Origin: Rubeoparvulum massiliense
GTDB lineage: Bacteria > Bacillota > Bacilli > Rubeoparvulales > Rubeoparvulaceae
Length of the DNA: 64,000 nt
Reading direction: 5' to 3'
Assembly (NCBI RefSeq): GCF_001049895.1
Contig: NZ_CVPE01000004.1
Location: forward strand, 410,097-474,096
The position numbers and the translations under genes are program-made. Shown piece after piece: positions 17,719 through 28,608 of the stretch; within the stretch, counting starts at the first letter, position 1, and every line of letters begins with the position of its first letter. Below the pieces are notes generated by a model. The model did not search any database. It saw only the letters and a program-made list of their open reading frames with translations, and had not been told where the DNA came from.

Positions 17719-18158
17719 TAAATCACCTCAGCATTTCCGCCAGCAGCTTCAATTTTTTCTTGAGCAGACTTGGAGAAATGGTTGGCCTTGACGGTTAACT
17801 TCTTGCTGAGTTCACCATTTCCTAAGATTTTGATACCATCTCGAGCATTGCGCACAACGCCAGATTCTACCAGCAACTCAGGAGTAACAATCGTAGCGTC
17901 CTCGAAACGCTCTAAATCAGAAACATTTACAATCGCATAAATCTTACGATTTAGGTTAGTAAAGCCTCGTTTTGGTAAACGTCGAAATAATGGGTTTTGT
18001 CCACCTTCAAAGCCAGGACGTACACCGCCGCCAGAGCGGGATTTTTGACCCTTTTGTCCACGACCAGAAGTTTTGCCATTTCCAGATCCAGTACCACGTC
18101 CAACACGATTACGTTCTTTCCGTGATCCTTCAGCTGGTTGAAGTTCGTGTAATTTCAT
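17718..18158 (-). CDS. rplO: 50S ribosomal protein L15
   Basis: 146 residues. The glycine/arginine-rich N-terminal extension ([19 protein letters not shown]) reaches deep into 23S rRNA; the globular C-terminal domain follows ([20 protein letters not shown]). Translationally coupled to secY by a one-base overlap. Confidence 0.97.
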   Translation of the reverse strand: MKLHELQPAEGSRKERNRVGRGTGSGNGKTSGRGQKGQKSRSGGGVRPGFEGGQNPLFRRLPKRGFTNLNRKIYAIVNVSDLERFEDATIVTPELLVESGVVRNARDGIKILGNGELSKKLTVKANHFSKSAQEKIEAAGGNAEVI

Positions 18159-18185
18159 TGTTACACCTCCTCATTGAAGTGTTGG

Positions 18186-18371
18186 TTAGTCTAATTCTAC
18201 TACATCAACAAGATGACCTACCCGATTAAGCATACCGCGAAGGGCCACATTGTCTTCTTTCACAACAGAATGGTTCACTTTACGTAAGCCTAGAGCTTCT
18301 ACGGTTTTCTTTTGTTCTTCCGTACGCCCAATCAGACTACGTGTGAGGGTGATTTGTAACTTCTTTGCCAA
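18186..18371 (-). CDS. rpmD: 50S ribosomal protein L30
   Basis: 61 residues, the small bacterial form. [20 protein letters not shown] and the L-R-K-V-N-H segment are typical. It lies between rpsE and rplO in the spc operon. Confidence 0.95.
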   Translation of the reverse strand: MAKKLQITLTRSLIGRTEEQKKTVEALGLRKVNHSVVKEDNVALRGMLNRVGHLVDVVELD

Positions 18372-18384
18372 GATCTTTCCCTCC

Positions 18385-18882
18385 TTAACCTAACAGTTCT
18401 TCCACCGTTTTGCCGCGGAGTTTGGCCACTTCTTCTGCCCGTTTTAATTGGCTGAGACCTTCCAACGTAGCGCGAATCATGTTGATGGAATTATTTGAAC
18501 CTAGAGATTTTGTAAGAATATCCTCAATACCAGCTAGTTCCAATACGGCACGAACTGGGCCACCGGCGATAACTCCAGTACCTTCTACAGCTGGTTTCAT
18601 GAAGACCTTTCCTGCTCCAAAGATACCCATCACTTCATGAGGGATGGACTTGCCTACTAGTGGCACTTCAATTAAATTTTTCTTTCCGTTTTCAACTGCT
18701 TTACGAATGGCTTCTGGTACTTCTTTTGCTTTACCAGTACCTATGCCAACATGGCCATTTCTGTCGCCGACAACCACAATCGCTGCAAAGCTGAGGCGGC
18801 GTCCACCTTTTACAACTTTAGCAACACGATTGACGGCTACGAGGCGCTCTTCGTATTCCGTTTTGCTCGTATCCATGCGCAT
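18385..18882 (-). CDS. rpsE: 30S ribosomal protein S5
   Basis: 165 residues. The double-stranded RNA-binding N-terminal domain ([18 protein letters not shown]) is followed by [21 protein letters not shown] text (here [19 protein letters not shown]) and the C-terminal [17 protein letters not shown]5 takes part in decoding accuracy and mRNA unwinding. The start at ATG 18882 is 9 bp from GGAGGG. Confidence 0.97.
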   Translation of the reverse strand: MRMDTSKTEYEERLVAVNRVAKVVKGGRRLSFAAIVVVGDRNGHVGIGTGKAKEVPEAIRKAVENGKKNLIEVPLVGKSIPHEVMGIFGAGKVFMKPAVEGTGVIAGGPVRAVLELAGIEDILTKSLGSNNSINMIRATLEGLSQLKRAEEVAKLRGKTVEELLG

Positions 18883-18907
18883 GCTTCGTATCCCTCCTTC
18901 GTTTTTC

Positions 18908-19276
18908 TTAGAATTGTAGCCCGGCTTCCCGTGCAGCTTCAGCCAGTTGTTTTACACGACCATGATAGAGATAACCGCCACGATCGAAAACAACTTCTGT
19001 ATATCCTTTTTCCAATGCGCGTTTAGCAATTAATTGACCTACTTTTTCAGCAGCTTCAGTATTGCCACCATTGGAAGATTCACTACGGAGCTCTGGATCC
19101 AATGTAGATGCAGAAACAAGTGTATTACCTGCTACATCATCAATCAATTGTGCATAGATGTGCTTTTCGGAACGATAAACGTTCAAACGGGGACATTCTG
19201 CTGTACCTTGAATCTTATTGCGCAGGCGTAAGTGACGTTTTTTCCGTACTTTATTTTTATCCGGTTTGGTAATCAT
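18908..19276 (-). CDS. rplR: 50S ribosomal protein L18
   Basis: 122 residues from ATG of [15 protein letters not shown]; an in-frame GTG 12 bp earlier overlaps the ribosome binding site. It has the [18 protein letters not shown] block and ends [21 protein letters not shown]18 binds 5S rRNA together with L5. Confidence 0.96.
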   Translation of the reverse strand: MITKPDKNKVRKKRHLRLRNKIQGTAECPRLNVYRSEKHIYAQLIDDVAGNTLVSASTLDPELRSESSNGGNTEAAEKVGQLIAKRALEKGYTEVVFDRGGYLYHGRVKQLAEAAREAGLQF

Positions 19277-19310
19277 TGCGATTGTCACTCCCTTCCATCA
19301 ACTAATTCGT

Positions 19311-19847
19311 TTACTTACCAGTTTTTCCTTCTTTACGGCGAATATGTTCGTTCTTATATTTAATCCCTTTACCTTTGTAAGGCTCAGGTTTACGTACAGC
19401 ACGGATTTTGGCAGCTACTTCGCCAACAACCTCTTTGTCGATCCCCTTGATGATGATTTGGGTTTGAGAAGGAACCTCAAATTCGATCCCATCAATAGCT
19501 GGAACTTCCACAGGGTGAGAGTATCCAACGTTCAATGTCACACCATTTCCTGACTTTGCAGCCCGGTAGCCAACACCGACTAGCTCTAACTCTTTTTGGA
19601 ACCCTTCTGTAACACCCGTCACCATATTATCGATGACGCTACGTGTTGTTCCATGAAGGGCGCGATGTGGTTTGTCGTCGCTAGGACGTTTTACGAGTAG
19701 ATGACTATCTTCAATGGATACTTGCATATCCGGATGTACTGTATGGGTTAACTGACCCTTTGGACCCTTTACGGTAACGATTTGCCCTTCAACTTTCACT
19801 TCGACTCCTGCTGGAATCGCAATGGGCTTCTTTCCAATACGAGACAT
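19311..19847 (-). CDS. rplF: 50S ribosomal protein L6
   Basis: 178 residues with the two repeated L6 folds. It starts [20 protein letters not shown] and ends with the conserved [20 protein letters not shown]. It lies near the factor-binding site of the 50S subunit. Confidence 0.97.
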   Translation of the reverse strand: MSRIGKKPIAIPAGVEVKVEGQIVTVKGPKGQLTHTVHPDMQVSIEDSHLLVKRPSDDKPHRALHGTTRSVIDNMVTGVTEGFQKELELVGVGYRAAKSGNGVTLNVGYSHPVEVPAIDGIEFEVPSQTQIIIKGIDKEVVGEVAAKIRAVRKPEPYKGKGIKYKNEHIRRKEGKTGK

Positions 19848-19878
19848 TCATTGCACCTCCATTCATGAGCAGACTGTA

Positions 19879-20277
19879 TTACCAAATGTATGCGAGTACC
19901 TCGCCACCAACCTGTTGGCGACGGGCTTCTTTGTCCGTCATTACGCCTTTTGATGTAGAGATAACTGCGATACCTAATCCACCTAGTACCTTTGGTACCT
20001 CTTCGGATTTTACATAGACTCGTAAGCCTGGTTTGCTAATCCGTTTTAAACCTGTGATTACCCGTTCATTGTTCGGTCCATATTTTAAGAAGAGACGAAT
20101 AATCCCTTGCTTGTCATCTTCAATAAACTCAGCATCCCGGATGAAGCCCTCATCTTTTAAGATGTTGGCGATCTCTTTTTTAATGTTGGAAGCGGGCAAC
20201 TCGACCACTTCATGACGAACAACGTTTGCATTACGAATCCGGGTGAGCATATCAGCGATTGGATCTGTCATCACCAT
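19879..20277 (-). CDS. rpsH: 30S ribosomal protein S8
   Basis: 132 residues. [15 protein letters not shown] opens the protein and [22 protein letters not shown] closes it (GGEVLAYIW end). S8 binds the central 16S domain and in some bacteria represses the spc operon. The ATG at 20277 has GGAGGT eight bases upstream. Confidence 0.97.
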   Translation of the reverse strand: MVMTDPIADMLTRIRNANVVRHEVVELPASNIKKEIANILKDEGFIRDAEFIEDDKQGIIRLFLKYGPNNERVITGLKRISKPGLRVYVKSEEVPKVLGGLGIAVISTSKGVMTDKEARRQQVGGEVLAYIW

Positions 20278-20305
20278 GTTGGATTACCTCCTTCCTTTCC
20301 TCAGC

Positions 20306-20491
20306 TTACCAGCTTGCTTTCTTTACGCCTGGTATTTGACCTTTGTATGCCAGTTCACGGAAGCAAATCCGGCACAATTGGAATTTACGAATTACCGAAT
20401 GGGGACGTCCGCAGCGTTTGCAACGTGTATAGGCCTGAACTGCGTATTTCGGTTTCCGTTGTTGCTTCACAATCATCGATTTTTTTGCCAC
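20306..20491 (-). CDS. rpsN: 30S ribosomal protein S14, zinc form (type Z)
   Basis: 61 residues. The ligands C24, C27, C40 and C43 (CKRC, CRIC) show the zinc-binding short form normally encoded in the spc operon of Firmicutes. It ends IPGVKKASW. Confidence 0.97.
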   Translation of the reverse strand: MAKKSMIVKQQRKPKYAVQAYTRCKRCGRPHSVIRKFQLCRICFRELAYKGQIPGVKKASW

Positions 20492-20532
20492 ATTGTTCCC
20501 TCCTTTGATTTATTGGGTCGAACAGTTCCTAG

Positions 20533-21075
20533 TTACTTACGTAATGGTAATCCCAATAAGGATAGCAACTCGCGGCTTTCTTCGTCAGTATTTGCGGTCG
20601 TAACGATTACGATATCCATTCCTCGAACCTTATCTACCTTATCGTAATCGATTTCAGGGAAGATCAATTGTTCTTTAACCCCGAGTGTATAGTTTCCACG
20701 ACCATCAAATGCTTTGTCAGATACACCACGGAAGTCACGTACACGAGGAAGAGCTACATTGAAGAGTTTGTCAAGAAACTCATACATCCGTTCACCACGT
20801 AATGTAACTTTTGTTCCAATAGGCATACCTTCACGTAACTTAAAGCCCGCGATGGATTTTTTAGCACGAGTAATAACTGGTTTTTGTCCAGCGATTAAGG
20901 TTAAGTCTTCGACAGCAGAATCAAGCAATTTTGGATTGCCCACTGCATCGCCAACCCCCATGTTGATGATCACTTTTTCAACACGAGGAATCTGCATGAC
21001 CGTTTTATAGTTAAATTTTTTCATTAGTTGAGGTGCAACCTCATTGAGATACTTTTCTTTCATTCGTGTAGCCAC
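20533..21075 (-). CDS. rplE: 50S ribosomal protein L5
   Basis: 180 residues. [20 protein letters not shown] opens the protein, with KAVI-like [16 protein letters not shown] and the ending [18 protein letters not shown]5 anchors 5S rRNA and touches P-site tRNA. It is 35 bp after rplX. Confidence 0.97.
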   Translation of the reverse strand: MATRMKEKYLNEVAPQLMKKFNYKTVMQIPRVEKVIINMGVGDAVGNPKLLDSAVEDLTLIAGQKPVITRAKKSIAGFKLREGMPIGTKVTLRGERMYEFLDKLFNVALPRVRDFRGVSDKAFDGRGNYTLGVKEQLIFPEIDYDKVDKVRGMDIVIVTTANTDEESRELLSLLGLPLRK

Positions 21076-21110
21076 TGTGAAAAGACCTCCTTCCTTTGGG
21101 TATTTCTAGG

Positions 21111-21440
21111 TTATTTTTCGATGATGGCGCCAGATTTCTTGGCAACGCGTACTTTTTGATCATTTTGAACTTGATAGCCAACCCGAGTTGGGCCGCCGGT
21201 TTTTGGGTCCACCAGCATCACATTGGATACATCGATGGGAGCTTCTTGGGTCACGATTCCACCTTGTGGATTAGCTTGGCTAGGACGCGTATGCTTTTTC
21301 ACAAGGTTTACGCCTTCAACCAAGACACGACCTGTCTTTGGATGAGCTTGAAGTACGCGACCTTTTTTGCCTTTATCTTTACCGGTAATAACGATGACTT
21401 GGTCACCAGATTTTACAGGCATTTTCTTTGGTACAGACAT
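21111..21440 (-). CDS. rplX: 50S ribosomal protein L24
   Basis: 109 residues. A KOW motif ([20 protein letters not shown]) lies near the start, followed by [15 protein letters not shown] and [12 protein letters not shown]24 initiates 50S assembly at the 5' end of 23S rRNA. Confidence 0.97.
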   Translation of the reverse strand: MSVPKKMPVKSGDQVIVITGKDKGKKGRVLQAHPKTGRVLVEGVNLVKKHTRPSQANPQGGIVTQEAPIDVSNVMLVDPKTGGPTRVGYQVQNDQKVRVAKKSGAIIEK

Positions 21441-21485
21441 TGTGGCACCTCCTTAACTGTGCTTCACCTGTCCCAATGACCCCTA

Positions 21486-21854
21486 TTACAGAACTTCTGG
21501 AGCCAGGGAGATGATTTTCATAAAGTTCTTATCACGTAGTTCCCGTGCAACGGGCCCAAAGATACGAGTTCCACGTGGTGATTTATCATCCCGAACAATC
21601 ACCGCTGCATTCTCGTCAAAGCGAATATAAGATCCGTCATTACGACGTGTAGCCTGCTTCGTACGTACTACTACAGCTTTTACCACTTCACCTTTTTTAA
21701 CAACGCCACCGGGTGTAGCTTCTTTAACAGAGCAGACAATGATATCGCCGATACTAGCATAACGGCGGCCAGTACCACCTAGTACTTTAATGCATAACAA
21801 TTCACGTGCACCAGAGTTATCTGCAACATTGAGACGAGTCTCTTGTTGAATCAT
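21486..21854 (-). CDS. rplN: 50S ribosomal protein L14
   Basis: 122 residues, full length. [20 protein letters not shown] and [20 protein letters not shown] are diagnostic. L14 contacts the 30S subunit and elongation factors. Confidence 0.97.
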   Translation of the reverse strand: MIQQETRLNVADNSGARELLCIKVLGGTGRRYASIGDIIVCSVKEATPGGVVKKGEVVKAVVVRTKQATRRNDGSYIRFDENAAVIVRDDKSPRGTRIFGPVARELRDKNFMKIISLAPEVL

Positions 21855-21889
21855 GTGTGTCCCTCCCTTCGCATTCGAACAAATTACGA

Positions 21890-22162
21890 TTAGAGAACTA
21901 CTGATTTCTCTACGATTTCAACTAAACGCCACCGCTTATCTTTGGATAGTGGACGAGTCTCCATAATCCGTACGATATCGCCGACCTTAGCTTCATTATT
22001 TTCATCATGAACTTTAAATTTCTTGGAGTATTGAACACGTTTCCCATAAAGAGTATGTTTTTTCTTCGTTTCAACAACGACGACGATGGTTTTGTCCATC
22101 TTGTCACTAATGACACGTCCAACACGCTCTTTACGATCATTACGTACTTCCGTTGTTTCCAT
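21890..22162 (-). CDS. rpsQ: 30S ribosomal protein S17
   Basis: 90 residues, an OB-fold protein that binds the 5' domain of 16S r[23 protein letters not shown] and [16 protein letters not shown] are typical, with [18 protein letters not shown] near the end. Confidence 0.97.
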   Translation of the reverse strand: METTEVRNDRKERVGRVISDKMDKTIVVVVETKKKHTLYGKRVQYSKKFKVHDENNEAKVGDIVRIMETRPLSKDKRWRLVEIVEKSVVL

Positions 22163-22209
22163 TCAGTGTAACCTCCTCTCATAATCACAATTTGGTTATT
22201 GGAGTCCGT

Positions 22210-22416
22210 TTAGGCATTCACTTGAATTCCAAGTTCCCGTTCACGTAGCACGGTCTTAGCACGAGCAATATCCTTTTTTACGTTACGGATTTGACCTGGA
22301 TTTTCCAGTTGTCCCGTAGCAAGTTGGAAACGGAGGTTAAATAATTCTTCTTTCAAGCTGTTAACTTTTTGTTCAATTTCGGCAGTGGTCATATTACGAA
22401 GTTCATTAGTTTTCAT
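22210..22416 (-). CDS. rpmC: 50S ribosomal protein L29
   Basis: 68 residues from ATG of [11 protein letters not shown], seven bases after GGTGG; an ATG at 22440 lies inside rplP and would add 8 unrelated residues. [20 protein letters not shown] is characteristic. It overlaps the rplP end by 11 bp and forms part of the tunnel exit near SRP and trigger factor. Confidence 0.96.
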   Translation of the reverse strand: MKTNELRNMTTAEIEQKVNSLKEELFNLRFQLATGQLENPGQIRNVKKDIARAKTVLRERELGIQVNA

Positions 22417-22840
22417 TTGCTTCACCACCTGCTTCATCACGTTTTACAATCTTACACTTAATAGGAAGCTTGTGTGCTGCAAGACGTAGAGCTTCACGTG
22501 CAACTTCATCAGTTACACCGTCCAATTCAAACATAATCTTACCTGGTTTTACAACAGCTACCCAGTATTCTGGAGCCCCTTTACCAGAACCCATCCGAAC
22601 TTCCAAAGGCTTTTGGGTTACAGGCTTGTCAGGGAAGATTTTAATCCAAACTTGCCCACCACGTTTGATAAAACGAGTCATAGCAATACGAGCTGCTTCG
22701 ATTTGACGGCTCGTAATCCAAGCTGGCTCTAGTGCTTTTAAACCATATGATCCGAAGTTTAATTCTGTACCGCCTTTAGCAGTACCGTTCATTTTGCCTC
22801 GGTGAACACGACGATATTTCACGCGCTTTGGCATCAACAT
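22406..22840 (-). CDS. rplP: 50S ribosomal protein L16
   Basis: 144 residues. [17 protein letters not shown] is the usual start and [17 protein letters not shown] and [16 protein letters not shown] the core. L16 helps to position the A-site tRNA. An ATG two codons before MPKR is used here. Confidence 0.97.
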   Translation of the reverse strand: MLMPKRVKYRRVHRGKMNGTAKGGTELNFGSYGLKALEPAWITSRQIEAARIAMTRFIKRGGQVWIKIFPDKPVTQKPLEVRMGSGKGAPEYWVAVVKPGKIMFELDGVTDEVAREALRLAAHKLPIKCKIVKRDEAGGEANEN

Positions 22841-22842
22841 GA

Positions 22843-23499
22843 TTACTCGCCCCCTTCCTGATTATTGCCTTTCGTTGGAAGGACTTCACCGCGATAAATC
22901 CATACTTTTACACCGATAATTCCATAAGTGGTCATGGCTTCAGCTGTACCATAGTCAATATCAGCACGAAGGGTATGGAGCGGTACCGTTCCTTCACTGT
23001 ATCCTTCACTACGTGCGATATCAGCACCACCAAGACGGCCGCTTACCAAGGTTTTGATCCCTAATGCACCTGAGCGCATTGTCCGACTCATTGCTTGTCT
23101 TTGCGCACGACGGAAGGAAACACGATTTTCTAATTGACGGGCAATATTGTCAGCAACTAATTTAGCCACTAAATCAGGCTTCTTAATCTCTGAAATATTG
23201 ATATGAACCCGTTTATTTGTCATTTTAGTTAATTCTTTACGAAGTTCTTCTACTTCTGCGCCACCGCGACCGATTACCATACCAGGCTTAGCGGTGTGGA
23301 TGGTAATATTCACTCGATTGGCTGCACGTTCAATTTCAACGAAGGCGACAGCGGCATCTTTGAGTCGTTTTTCAACAAATTTACGAATTTGCACGTCTTC
23401 GAGCAAGAGGTCGCCAAAGTCTTTATCAGCATACCACTTGGACTCCCAGTCACGAATAATACCGACACGAAGACCCACCGGGTTTACTTTTTGTCCCAC
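22843..23499 (-). CDS. rpsC: 30S ribosomal protein S3
   Basis: 218 residues. [20 protein letters not shown] opens the protein. The KH domain holds [15 protein letters not shown], and the C-terminal domain shows [19 protein letters not shown]3 forms part of the mRNA entry channel. Confidence 0.97.
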   Translation of the reverse strand: MGQKVNPVGLRVGIIRDWESKWYADKDFGDLLLEDVQIRKFVEKRLKDAAVAFVEIERAANRVNITIHTAKPGMVIGRGGAEVEELRKELTKMTNKRVHINISEIKKPDLVAKLVADNIARQLENRVSFRRAQRQAMSRTMRSGALGIKTLVSGRLGGADIARSEGYSEGTVPLHTLRADIDYGTAEAMTTYGIIGVKVWIYRGEVLPTKGNNQEGGE

Positions 23500-23502
23500 G
23501 CA

Positions 23503-23844
23503 TTATCCCTCCTTATGATCTGATAGAACCAGCGTAATGTGGCTCGTGCGTTTATTAATACGGCTAGCACGTCCCATTGCACGTGGGCGGAACCGTTTCA
23601 TTGTTGGACCCTCATCAACGAATACTTTGCTTACAACGAGTTGATCCACATTCATCTCATAATTGTGTTCTGCATTTGCAATGGCAGAATTCAATAGCTT
23701 CTCAACAACTGGAGAAGCAACCTTTGGTGTATGGCGGAGAATAGCTAATGCTTCGCCTACTTGCTTGCCGCGAATCAAGTCAACAACCAAGCGCACCTTG
23801 CGTGGAGCAATTCGCACATAACGTACAACTGCTTTTGCTTCCAT
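23503..23844 (-). CDS. rplV: 50S ribosomal protein L22
   Basis: 113 residues from ATG of [16 protein letters not shown]; the longer frame to 23862 overlaps the ribosome binding site. The hairpin [18 protein letters not shown] lines the peptide exit tunnel and is the macrolide-contact loop. Its text is of the ordinary type. Confidence 0.97.
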   Translation of the reverse strand: MEAKAVVRYVRIAPRKVRLVVDLIRGKQVGEALAILRHTPKVASPVVEKLLNSAIANAEHNYEMNVDQLVVSKVFVDEGPTMKRFRPRAMGRASRINKRTSHITLVLSDHKEG

Positions 23845-23885
23845 GAATGTACCCCCTCTCATCCTTACTTATCAAGGTTGACATC

Positions 23886-24164
23886 TTATCGTTTAGTTTT
23901 CTTATCGTCACCTGCGTGACCGCGAAAGGTACGTGTCGGTACAAATTCGCCTAGTTTATGTCCTACCATGTCTTCCGTCACATAGACAGGGACATGTTTC
24001 CGTCCATCATACACAGCAAATGTGTGACCGATGAAATCTGGGAAGATTGTAGAACGGCGAGACCATGTCTTAATGACACTTTTCTTGCCACTCTCGTTCA
24101 TCTCAACAACTTTTTTCATGAGGTGCTCATCAGCAAAAGGCCCTTTTTTCAGGCTGCGTCCCAT
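23886..24164 (-). CDS. rpsS: 30S ribosomal protein S19
   Basis: 92 residues. It opens [18 protein letters not shown] and contains [18 protein letters not shown]19 sits in the 30S head with S13 and contacts tRNA. Confidence 0.97.
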   Translation of the reverse strand: MGRSLKKGPFADEHLMKKVVEMNESGKKSVIKTWSRRSTIFPDFIGHTFAVYDGRKHVPVYVTEDMVGHKLGEFVPTRTFRGHAGDDKKTKR

Positions 24165-24194
24165 TGGAAAACCTCCCTTCGCAAGCTATTTTGA

Positions 24195-25028
24195 TTATTT
24201 CTCGTTACGACGACGAACAATATATTTGTTAGTCGGATGATTTTTCTTCCGTGTCTTATAACCCAATGCAGGTTTACCCCAAGGAGTCATTGGTGATTTG
24301 CGTCCGATTGGTGCACGACCTTCACCACCACCATGTGGGTGATCAACTGGGTTCATAACAGAACCACGAACGGTTGGCCGTTTGCCTAACCAGCGACCGC
24401 GTCCTGCTTTACCGATGTTGATAAGCTCATATTCAAGGTTTCCAACTTGACCAATGGTAGCACGACATTCTTTTTGGATCATCCGCATTTCACCAGAGGA
24501 AAGGCGAACGATAGCGTACTCGCCATCTTTACCAAGCAATTGAGCTTCAGTGCCTGCTGCACGAACTAATTGACCGCCAGCACCTGGCTTTAATTCGATA
24601 TTATGAATCACGGTACCTACTGGAATGTTCTCAAGTGGTAATGCATTACCAACTTTAATATCAGCTTTGGCACCAGATTCAATGACCATACCTACTTCTA
24701 GACCTTTAGGAGCGATGATGTAACGTTTTTCTCCATCTGCATAGTTGATTAATGCAATATAAGAAGTACGGTTTGGATCATATTCGATTGAAGCAACGCG
24801 ACCTGGAATACCATCTTTATTACGTTTAAAGTCAATTACACGGTATTGACGTTTATGTCCACCACCATGATGACGCGTTGTGATGCGGCCTTGGTTATTA
24901 CGGCCTGCTTTACGATTCAACGGACGAAGTAATGATTTCTCCGGTTTGTTAGATGTAATCTCTTCAAACGTGGAGACTGTCATTCCGCGACGTCCGGGTG
25001 AAGTGGGTTTATACTTTTGGATACCCAT
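24195..25028 (-). CDS. rplB: 50S ribosomal protein L2
   Basis: 277 residues. It opens [20 protein letters not shown]. The C-terminal part holds [19 protein letters not shown] with the conserved His next to the peptidyl transferase centre. Confidence 0.98.
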   Translation of the reverse strand: MGIQKYKPTSPGRRGMTVSTFEEITSNKPEKSLLRPLNRKAGRNNQGRITTRHHGGGHKRQYRVIDFKRNKDGIPGRVASIEYDPNRTSYIALINYADGEKRYIIAPKGLEVGMVIESGAKADIKVGNALPLENIPVGTVIHNIELKPGAGGQLVRAAGTEAQLLGKDGEYAIVRLSSGEMRMIQKECRATIGQVGNLEYELINIGKAGRGRWLGKRPTVRGSVMNPVDHPHGGGEGRAPIGRKSPMTPWGKPALGYKTRKKNHPTNKYIVRRRNEK

Positions 25029-25058
25029 TCCGTTTCCCTCCTTCGCTAATTGACATTA

Positions 25059-25349
25059 TTAAACCGTTTCAAAGAACTCAAGTTCTTTGCTGTCGGCTGC
25101 TAATTGTACATAGGCCTTTTTCCGATCAGGACGGTAGCCTTCGAAACGACCGTAGCGTTTTGGTTTCCCTTTAACACGAACAGTGTTTACAGAGATAACC
25201 TTTACTCCAAAAATATGCTCCACTGCTTGTTTAATAGCTGTTTTGTTAGCTTTGATATCTACTTCAAAGACATACTTTTTCTCAGCCATCATGTCAGCGG
25301 TACGTTCAGTAATAATAGGGCGCTTGAGAATATCACGGGCATTTTGCAT
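25059..25349 (-). CDS. rplW: 50S ribosomal protein L23
   Basis: 96 residues. [20 protein letters not shown] opens it, followed by [21 protein letters not shown]23 is the docking site for trigger factor and SRP at the tunnel exit. Its start shares a base with the rplD stop. Confidence 0.97.
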   Translation of the reverse strand: MQNARDILKRPIITERTADMMAEKKYVFEVDIKANKTAIKQAVEHIFGVKVISVNTVRVKGKPKRYGRFEGYRPDRKKAYVQLAADSKELEFFETV

Positions 25350-25972
25350 TAGCCAAGCACCTCCTCTACGCGAGTAACCGCATCCTTGGTAATGATTAAC
25401 TTGTCAAAACGGATAATGTCTAGTACATTCAATCCGTTTACAGTCATATATTTTACACCTGGAATGTTACGTGCAGAAAGGGCAACCTTTTCATCGAATT
25501 GTTCACTTACAACAAGTGCTTTACGATCTGCTTGAAGACCTTTTAATACTTGAGCCATTAAGCTAGTTTTTGGTTGTTCAAGGTTTAGACCTTCAAGGAC
25601 AACAAGTTCATCAGACAATGCCTTTGAAGAAAGTGCCGACTTCAATGCAAGACGACGCATTTTCTTTGGCATTTTGAACCCGTATTTACGTGGTGTAGGT
25701 CCAAATACTACGCCACCGCCTACCCATTGTGGACTGCGAATGCTACCTTGACGAGCACGTCCAGTACCTTTTTGCCGCCATGGTTTACGACCTCCGCCCC
25801 GTACTGCTGCACGATTCTTCACAGCATGGGTACCTTGGCGTTCAGCAGCTTGTTGAAGAAGAACAGCTTGGTGAAGTAATGCTTCATTGGGTTTAATTCC
25901 AAATACAGCATCGGATAATTCGATCTCTCCTACTTGAGAGCCTGTTTGGTTATATAACGCCACCTTTGGCAT
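25349..25972 (-). CDS. rplD: 50S ribosomal protein L4
   Basis: 207 residues. The extended loop ([20 protein letters not shown]) lines the exit tunnel, and the family pattern [20 protein letters not shown] follows. In E. coli L4 represses the S10 operon; nothing in the present leader shows the same mechanism. Confidence 0.97.
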   Translation of the reverse strand: MPKVALYNQTGSQVGEIELSDAVFGIKPNEALLHQAVLLQQAAERQGTHAVKNRAAVRGGGRKPWRQKGTGRARQGSIRSPQWVGGGVVFGPTPRKYGFKMPKKMRRLALKSALSSKALSDELVVLEGLNLEQPKTSLMAQVLKGLQADRKALVVSEQFDEKVALSARNIPGVKYMTVNGLNVLDIIRFDKLIITKDAVTRVEEVLG

Positions 25973-25998
25973 GTAAAATTCCTCCTTTCTTTAAAAAC

Positions 25999-26628
25999 TT
26001 ACTTTCCGGATTTGATAGTATTTTTGATAGTTACAAAGCTTTCTTTTGGTCCTGGTACAGAACCCTTAACCATGATCAAATTACGCTCTGTATCGATACG
26101 AACTACTTCTAAGTTTTGAATGGTTACACAATCTGTTCCCATCCGACCTGGTAGTTTATGTCCTTTGAAGACACGTGCAGCGTCAACAGCACCTAAGGAA
26201 CCAGGACCGCGATGATAGCGAGAACCATGAGCCATTGGCCCGCGGGAATGATTATGCCGTTTAATGGAACCAGCAAAACCTTTACCCTTACTAATTCCGG
26301 TGATATCTACTTTTTCACCAGTTTGGAAGAGGTCAGCTTTTACTTCTTGACCTACTTCATATTCCTCAACGTTAACATTCCGGATTTCACGAATGTAGCG
26401 CTTAGGTGTTGCCCCAGCTTTTTTTGCATGACCTTCAGCTGGTTTGATAATGCGACTCTTCTTCACATCGTCAAAGCCGAGCTGAACCGCTGTATAGCCA
26501 TCGGTTTCGGTCGTCTTTTTTTGGAGAACAACGCATGGGCCTGCTTCAATCACTGTTACAGGAATGACATCGCCATTCTCAGCGAAAATTTGTGTCATGC
26601 CCACTTTCTTCCCTAAGATTCCCTTCAT
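25999..26628 (-). CDS. rplC: 50S ribosomal protein L3
   Basis: 209 residues from ATG of [15 protein letters not shown], eight bases after AGGAGG; a GTG three codons earlier overlaps that site. The loop [20 protein letters not shown] reaches toward the peptidyl transferase centre. Confidence 0.97.
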   Translation of the reverse strand: MKGILGKKVGMTQIFAENGDVIPVTVIEAGPCVVLQKKTTETDGYTAVQLGFDDVKKSRIIKPAEGHAKKAGATPKRYIREIRNVNVEEYEVGQEVKADLFQTGEKVDITGISKGKGFAGSIKRHNHSRGPMAHGSRYHRGPGSLGAVDAARVFKGHKLPGRMGTDCVTIQNLEVVRIDTERNLIMVKGSVPGPKESFVTIKNTIKSGK

Positions 26629-26685
26629 GAAAGCCACCTCCTATACTTGTTTTTCCGTAAAATTATTTATCTGCAAACCCTAGTG

Positions 26686-27051
<366 letters not shown>

Positions 27052-27128
27052 TCACACACTCGCCATGGCAAAGGAGCCGGGCGTGTCAGCAACCTCTTGC
27101 ATCATCGCCAAATTCCGCAACAGTCAAT

Positions 27129-27157
27129 ATTATATAGAAGAAACAGCTGAGATGCAA
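27129..27157 (-). promoter_or_regulatory. Sigma-A promoter of the S10 operon
   Basis: On the minus strand TTGCAT (27152-27157) and TATAAT (27129-27134) are 17 bp apart. This predicts a leader of ~125 nt before rpsJ. The gap 26995-27230 holds no gene that I recognise. Confidence 0.8.
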
Positions 27158-27230
27158 GTGAAATTCCTCTTCTTTTTATTAAATAAATGCTGTTTTCGTA
27201 GTAGAATTTTGGTAAGGAGACATAATCGGC

Positions 27231-27271
27231 AAAAAGCAGAGGGAACCGTGACGGTTCCCTCTGCTTTTTTT
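27231..27271. terminator. Terminator after tuf
   Basis: A perfect 14-bp stem (AGCAGAGGGAACCG with its complement, tiny loop) has an A-run before and a T-run after, so it can act on both strands. It lies 25 bp after the tuf stop and separates the str and S10 transcripts. Confidence 0.92.
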
Positions 27272-27295
27272 ATTGAATCGAATAGGAATTCGATG

Positions 27296-28483
27296 TTATT
27301 TAACAATCTTACCAACTACACCAGCGCCTACTGTACGACCACCTTCGCGGATAGCGAAACGTGTTCCTTCTTCCATAGCGATTGGTGCAATCAATTCAAC
27401 AGTCATTGTGATGTTGTCGCCAGGCATAACCATTTCTACGCCTTCTGGTAGGTTAACTACACCGGTAACGTCTGTTGTACGGAAGTAGAATTGAGGACGA
27501 TAGTTAGAGAAGAATGGAGTATGACGGCCACCTTCTTCTTTAGTCAAAACGTAAACTTCAGCAGAGAACTGTGTATGTGGAGTTACACTGCCTGGTTTAG
27601 CTAATACTTGACCACGTTCAATATCTTCGCGCTGAACACCACGAAGAAGTACCCCGATGTTGTCACCAGCTTCAGCGAAGTCTAGTAACTTACGGAACAT
27701 TTCTACACCAGTTACAACAACCTTACGTGTTTCTTCAGCGATACCAACGATTTCGACTTCGTCGCCAACCTTAACCATACCGCGCTCAACACGACCTGTT
27801 GCAACAGTACCACGACCAGTGATGGAGAATACGTCTTCGACTGGCATTAAGAATGGCTTGTCAGTATCACGAACTGGTTCTGGAATGTAAGCGTCTACTG
27901 CAGCCATGAGTTCAATAATCTTGTCTTCATAAGCTGCATCGCCTTCCAATGCTTTAAGAGCAGAACCGCGGATAATTGGAGTGTCATCGCCAGGGAATTC
28001 GTATTCTGATAAGAGGTCACGAATTTCCATTTCAACAAGTTCTAGTAGCTCTTCATCATCAACCATATCGCATTTGTTCATGAAAACTACGATGTAAGGT
28101 ACACCTACTTGACGGGATAGCAGGATGTGTTCGCGAGTTTGTGGCATTGGGCCATCAGCTGCGGATACAACCAAGATAGCACCGTCCATTTGAGCAGCAC
28201 CAGTGATCATGTTCTTAACGTAGTCCGCGTGTCCTGGGCAGTCAACGTGTGCATAGTGACGGTTTTCAGTTTCATACTCTACGTGAGAAGTGGAGATTGT
28301 GATACCACGTTCCCTTTCCTCTGGAGCCTTATCAATAGCATCATATGCCATCGCTTGGCCGCCACCCTTTTTGGATAATACAGTTGTGATAGCAGCTGTT
28401 AAAGTTGTTTTACCATGGTCAACGTGTCCAATTGTACCGATGTTAACGTGTGGCTTTGTACGTTCGTACTTTGCTTTAGCCAT
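27296..28483 (-). CDS. tuf: Elongation factor Tu
   Basis: 395 residues from ATG of [16 protein letters not shown], eight bases after AAGGAGG; the frame is open to 28570 but without resemblance. The G domain has [13 protein letters not shown] and NKCD, and two beta-barrel domains follow. EF-Tu delivers aminoacyl-tRNA to the ribosome. It ends the str operon after fusA with a 125-bp gap, the only such gap in that operon. Confidence 0.98.
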   Translation of the reverse strand: MAKAKYERTKPHVNIGTIGHVDHGKTTLTAAITTVLSKKGGGQAMAYDAIDKAPEERERGITISTSHVEYETENRHYAHVDCPGHADYVKNMITGAAQMDGAILVVSAADGPMPQTREHILLSRQVGVPYIVVFMNKCDMVDDEELLELVEMEIRDLLSEYEFPGDDTPIIRGSALKALEGDAAYEDKIIELMAAVDAYIPEPVRDTDKPFLMPVEDVFSITGRGTVATGRVERGMVKVGDEVEIVGIAEETRKVVVTGVEMFRKLLDFAEAGDNIGVLLRGVQREDIERGQVLAKPGSVTPHTQFSAEVYVLTKEEGGRHTPFFSNYRPQFYFRTTDVTGVVNLPEGVEMVMPGDNITMTVELIAPIAMEEGTRFAIREGGRTVGAGVVGKIVK

Positions 28484-28608
28484 GAACGATTCCTCCTTAA
28501 CTTTACATTTAATATAATGATTGGTGAGAAAGAGTACATCCAATTGGTATTGTACTTCTTCCTCAGCCATTTTAAAAGATGGTAGGTGAAACTTCTTTTT
28601 CGGAGAGA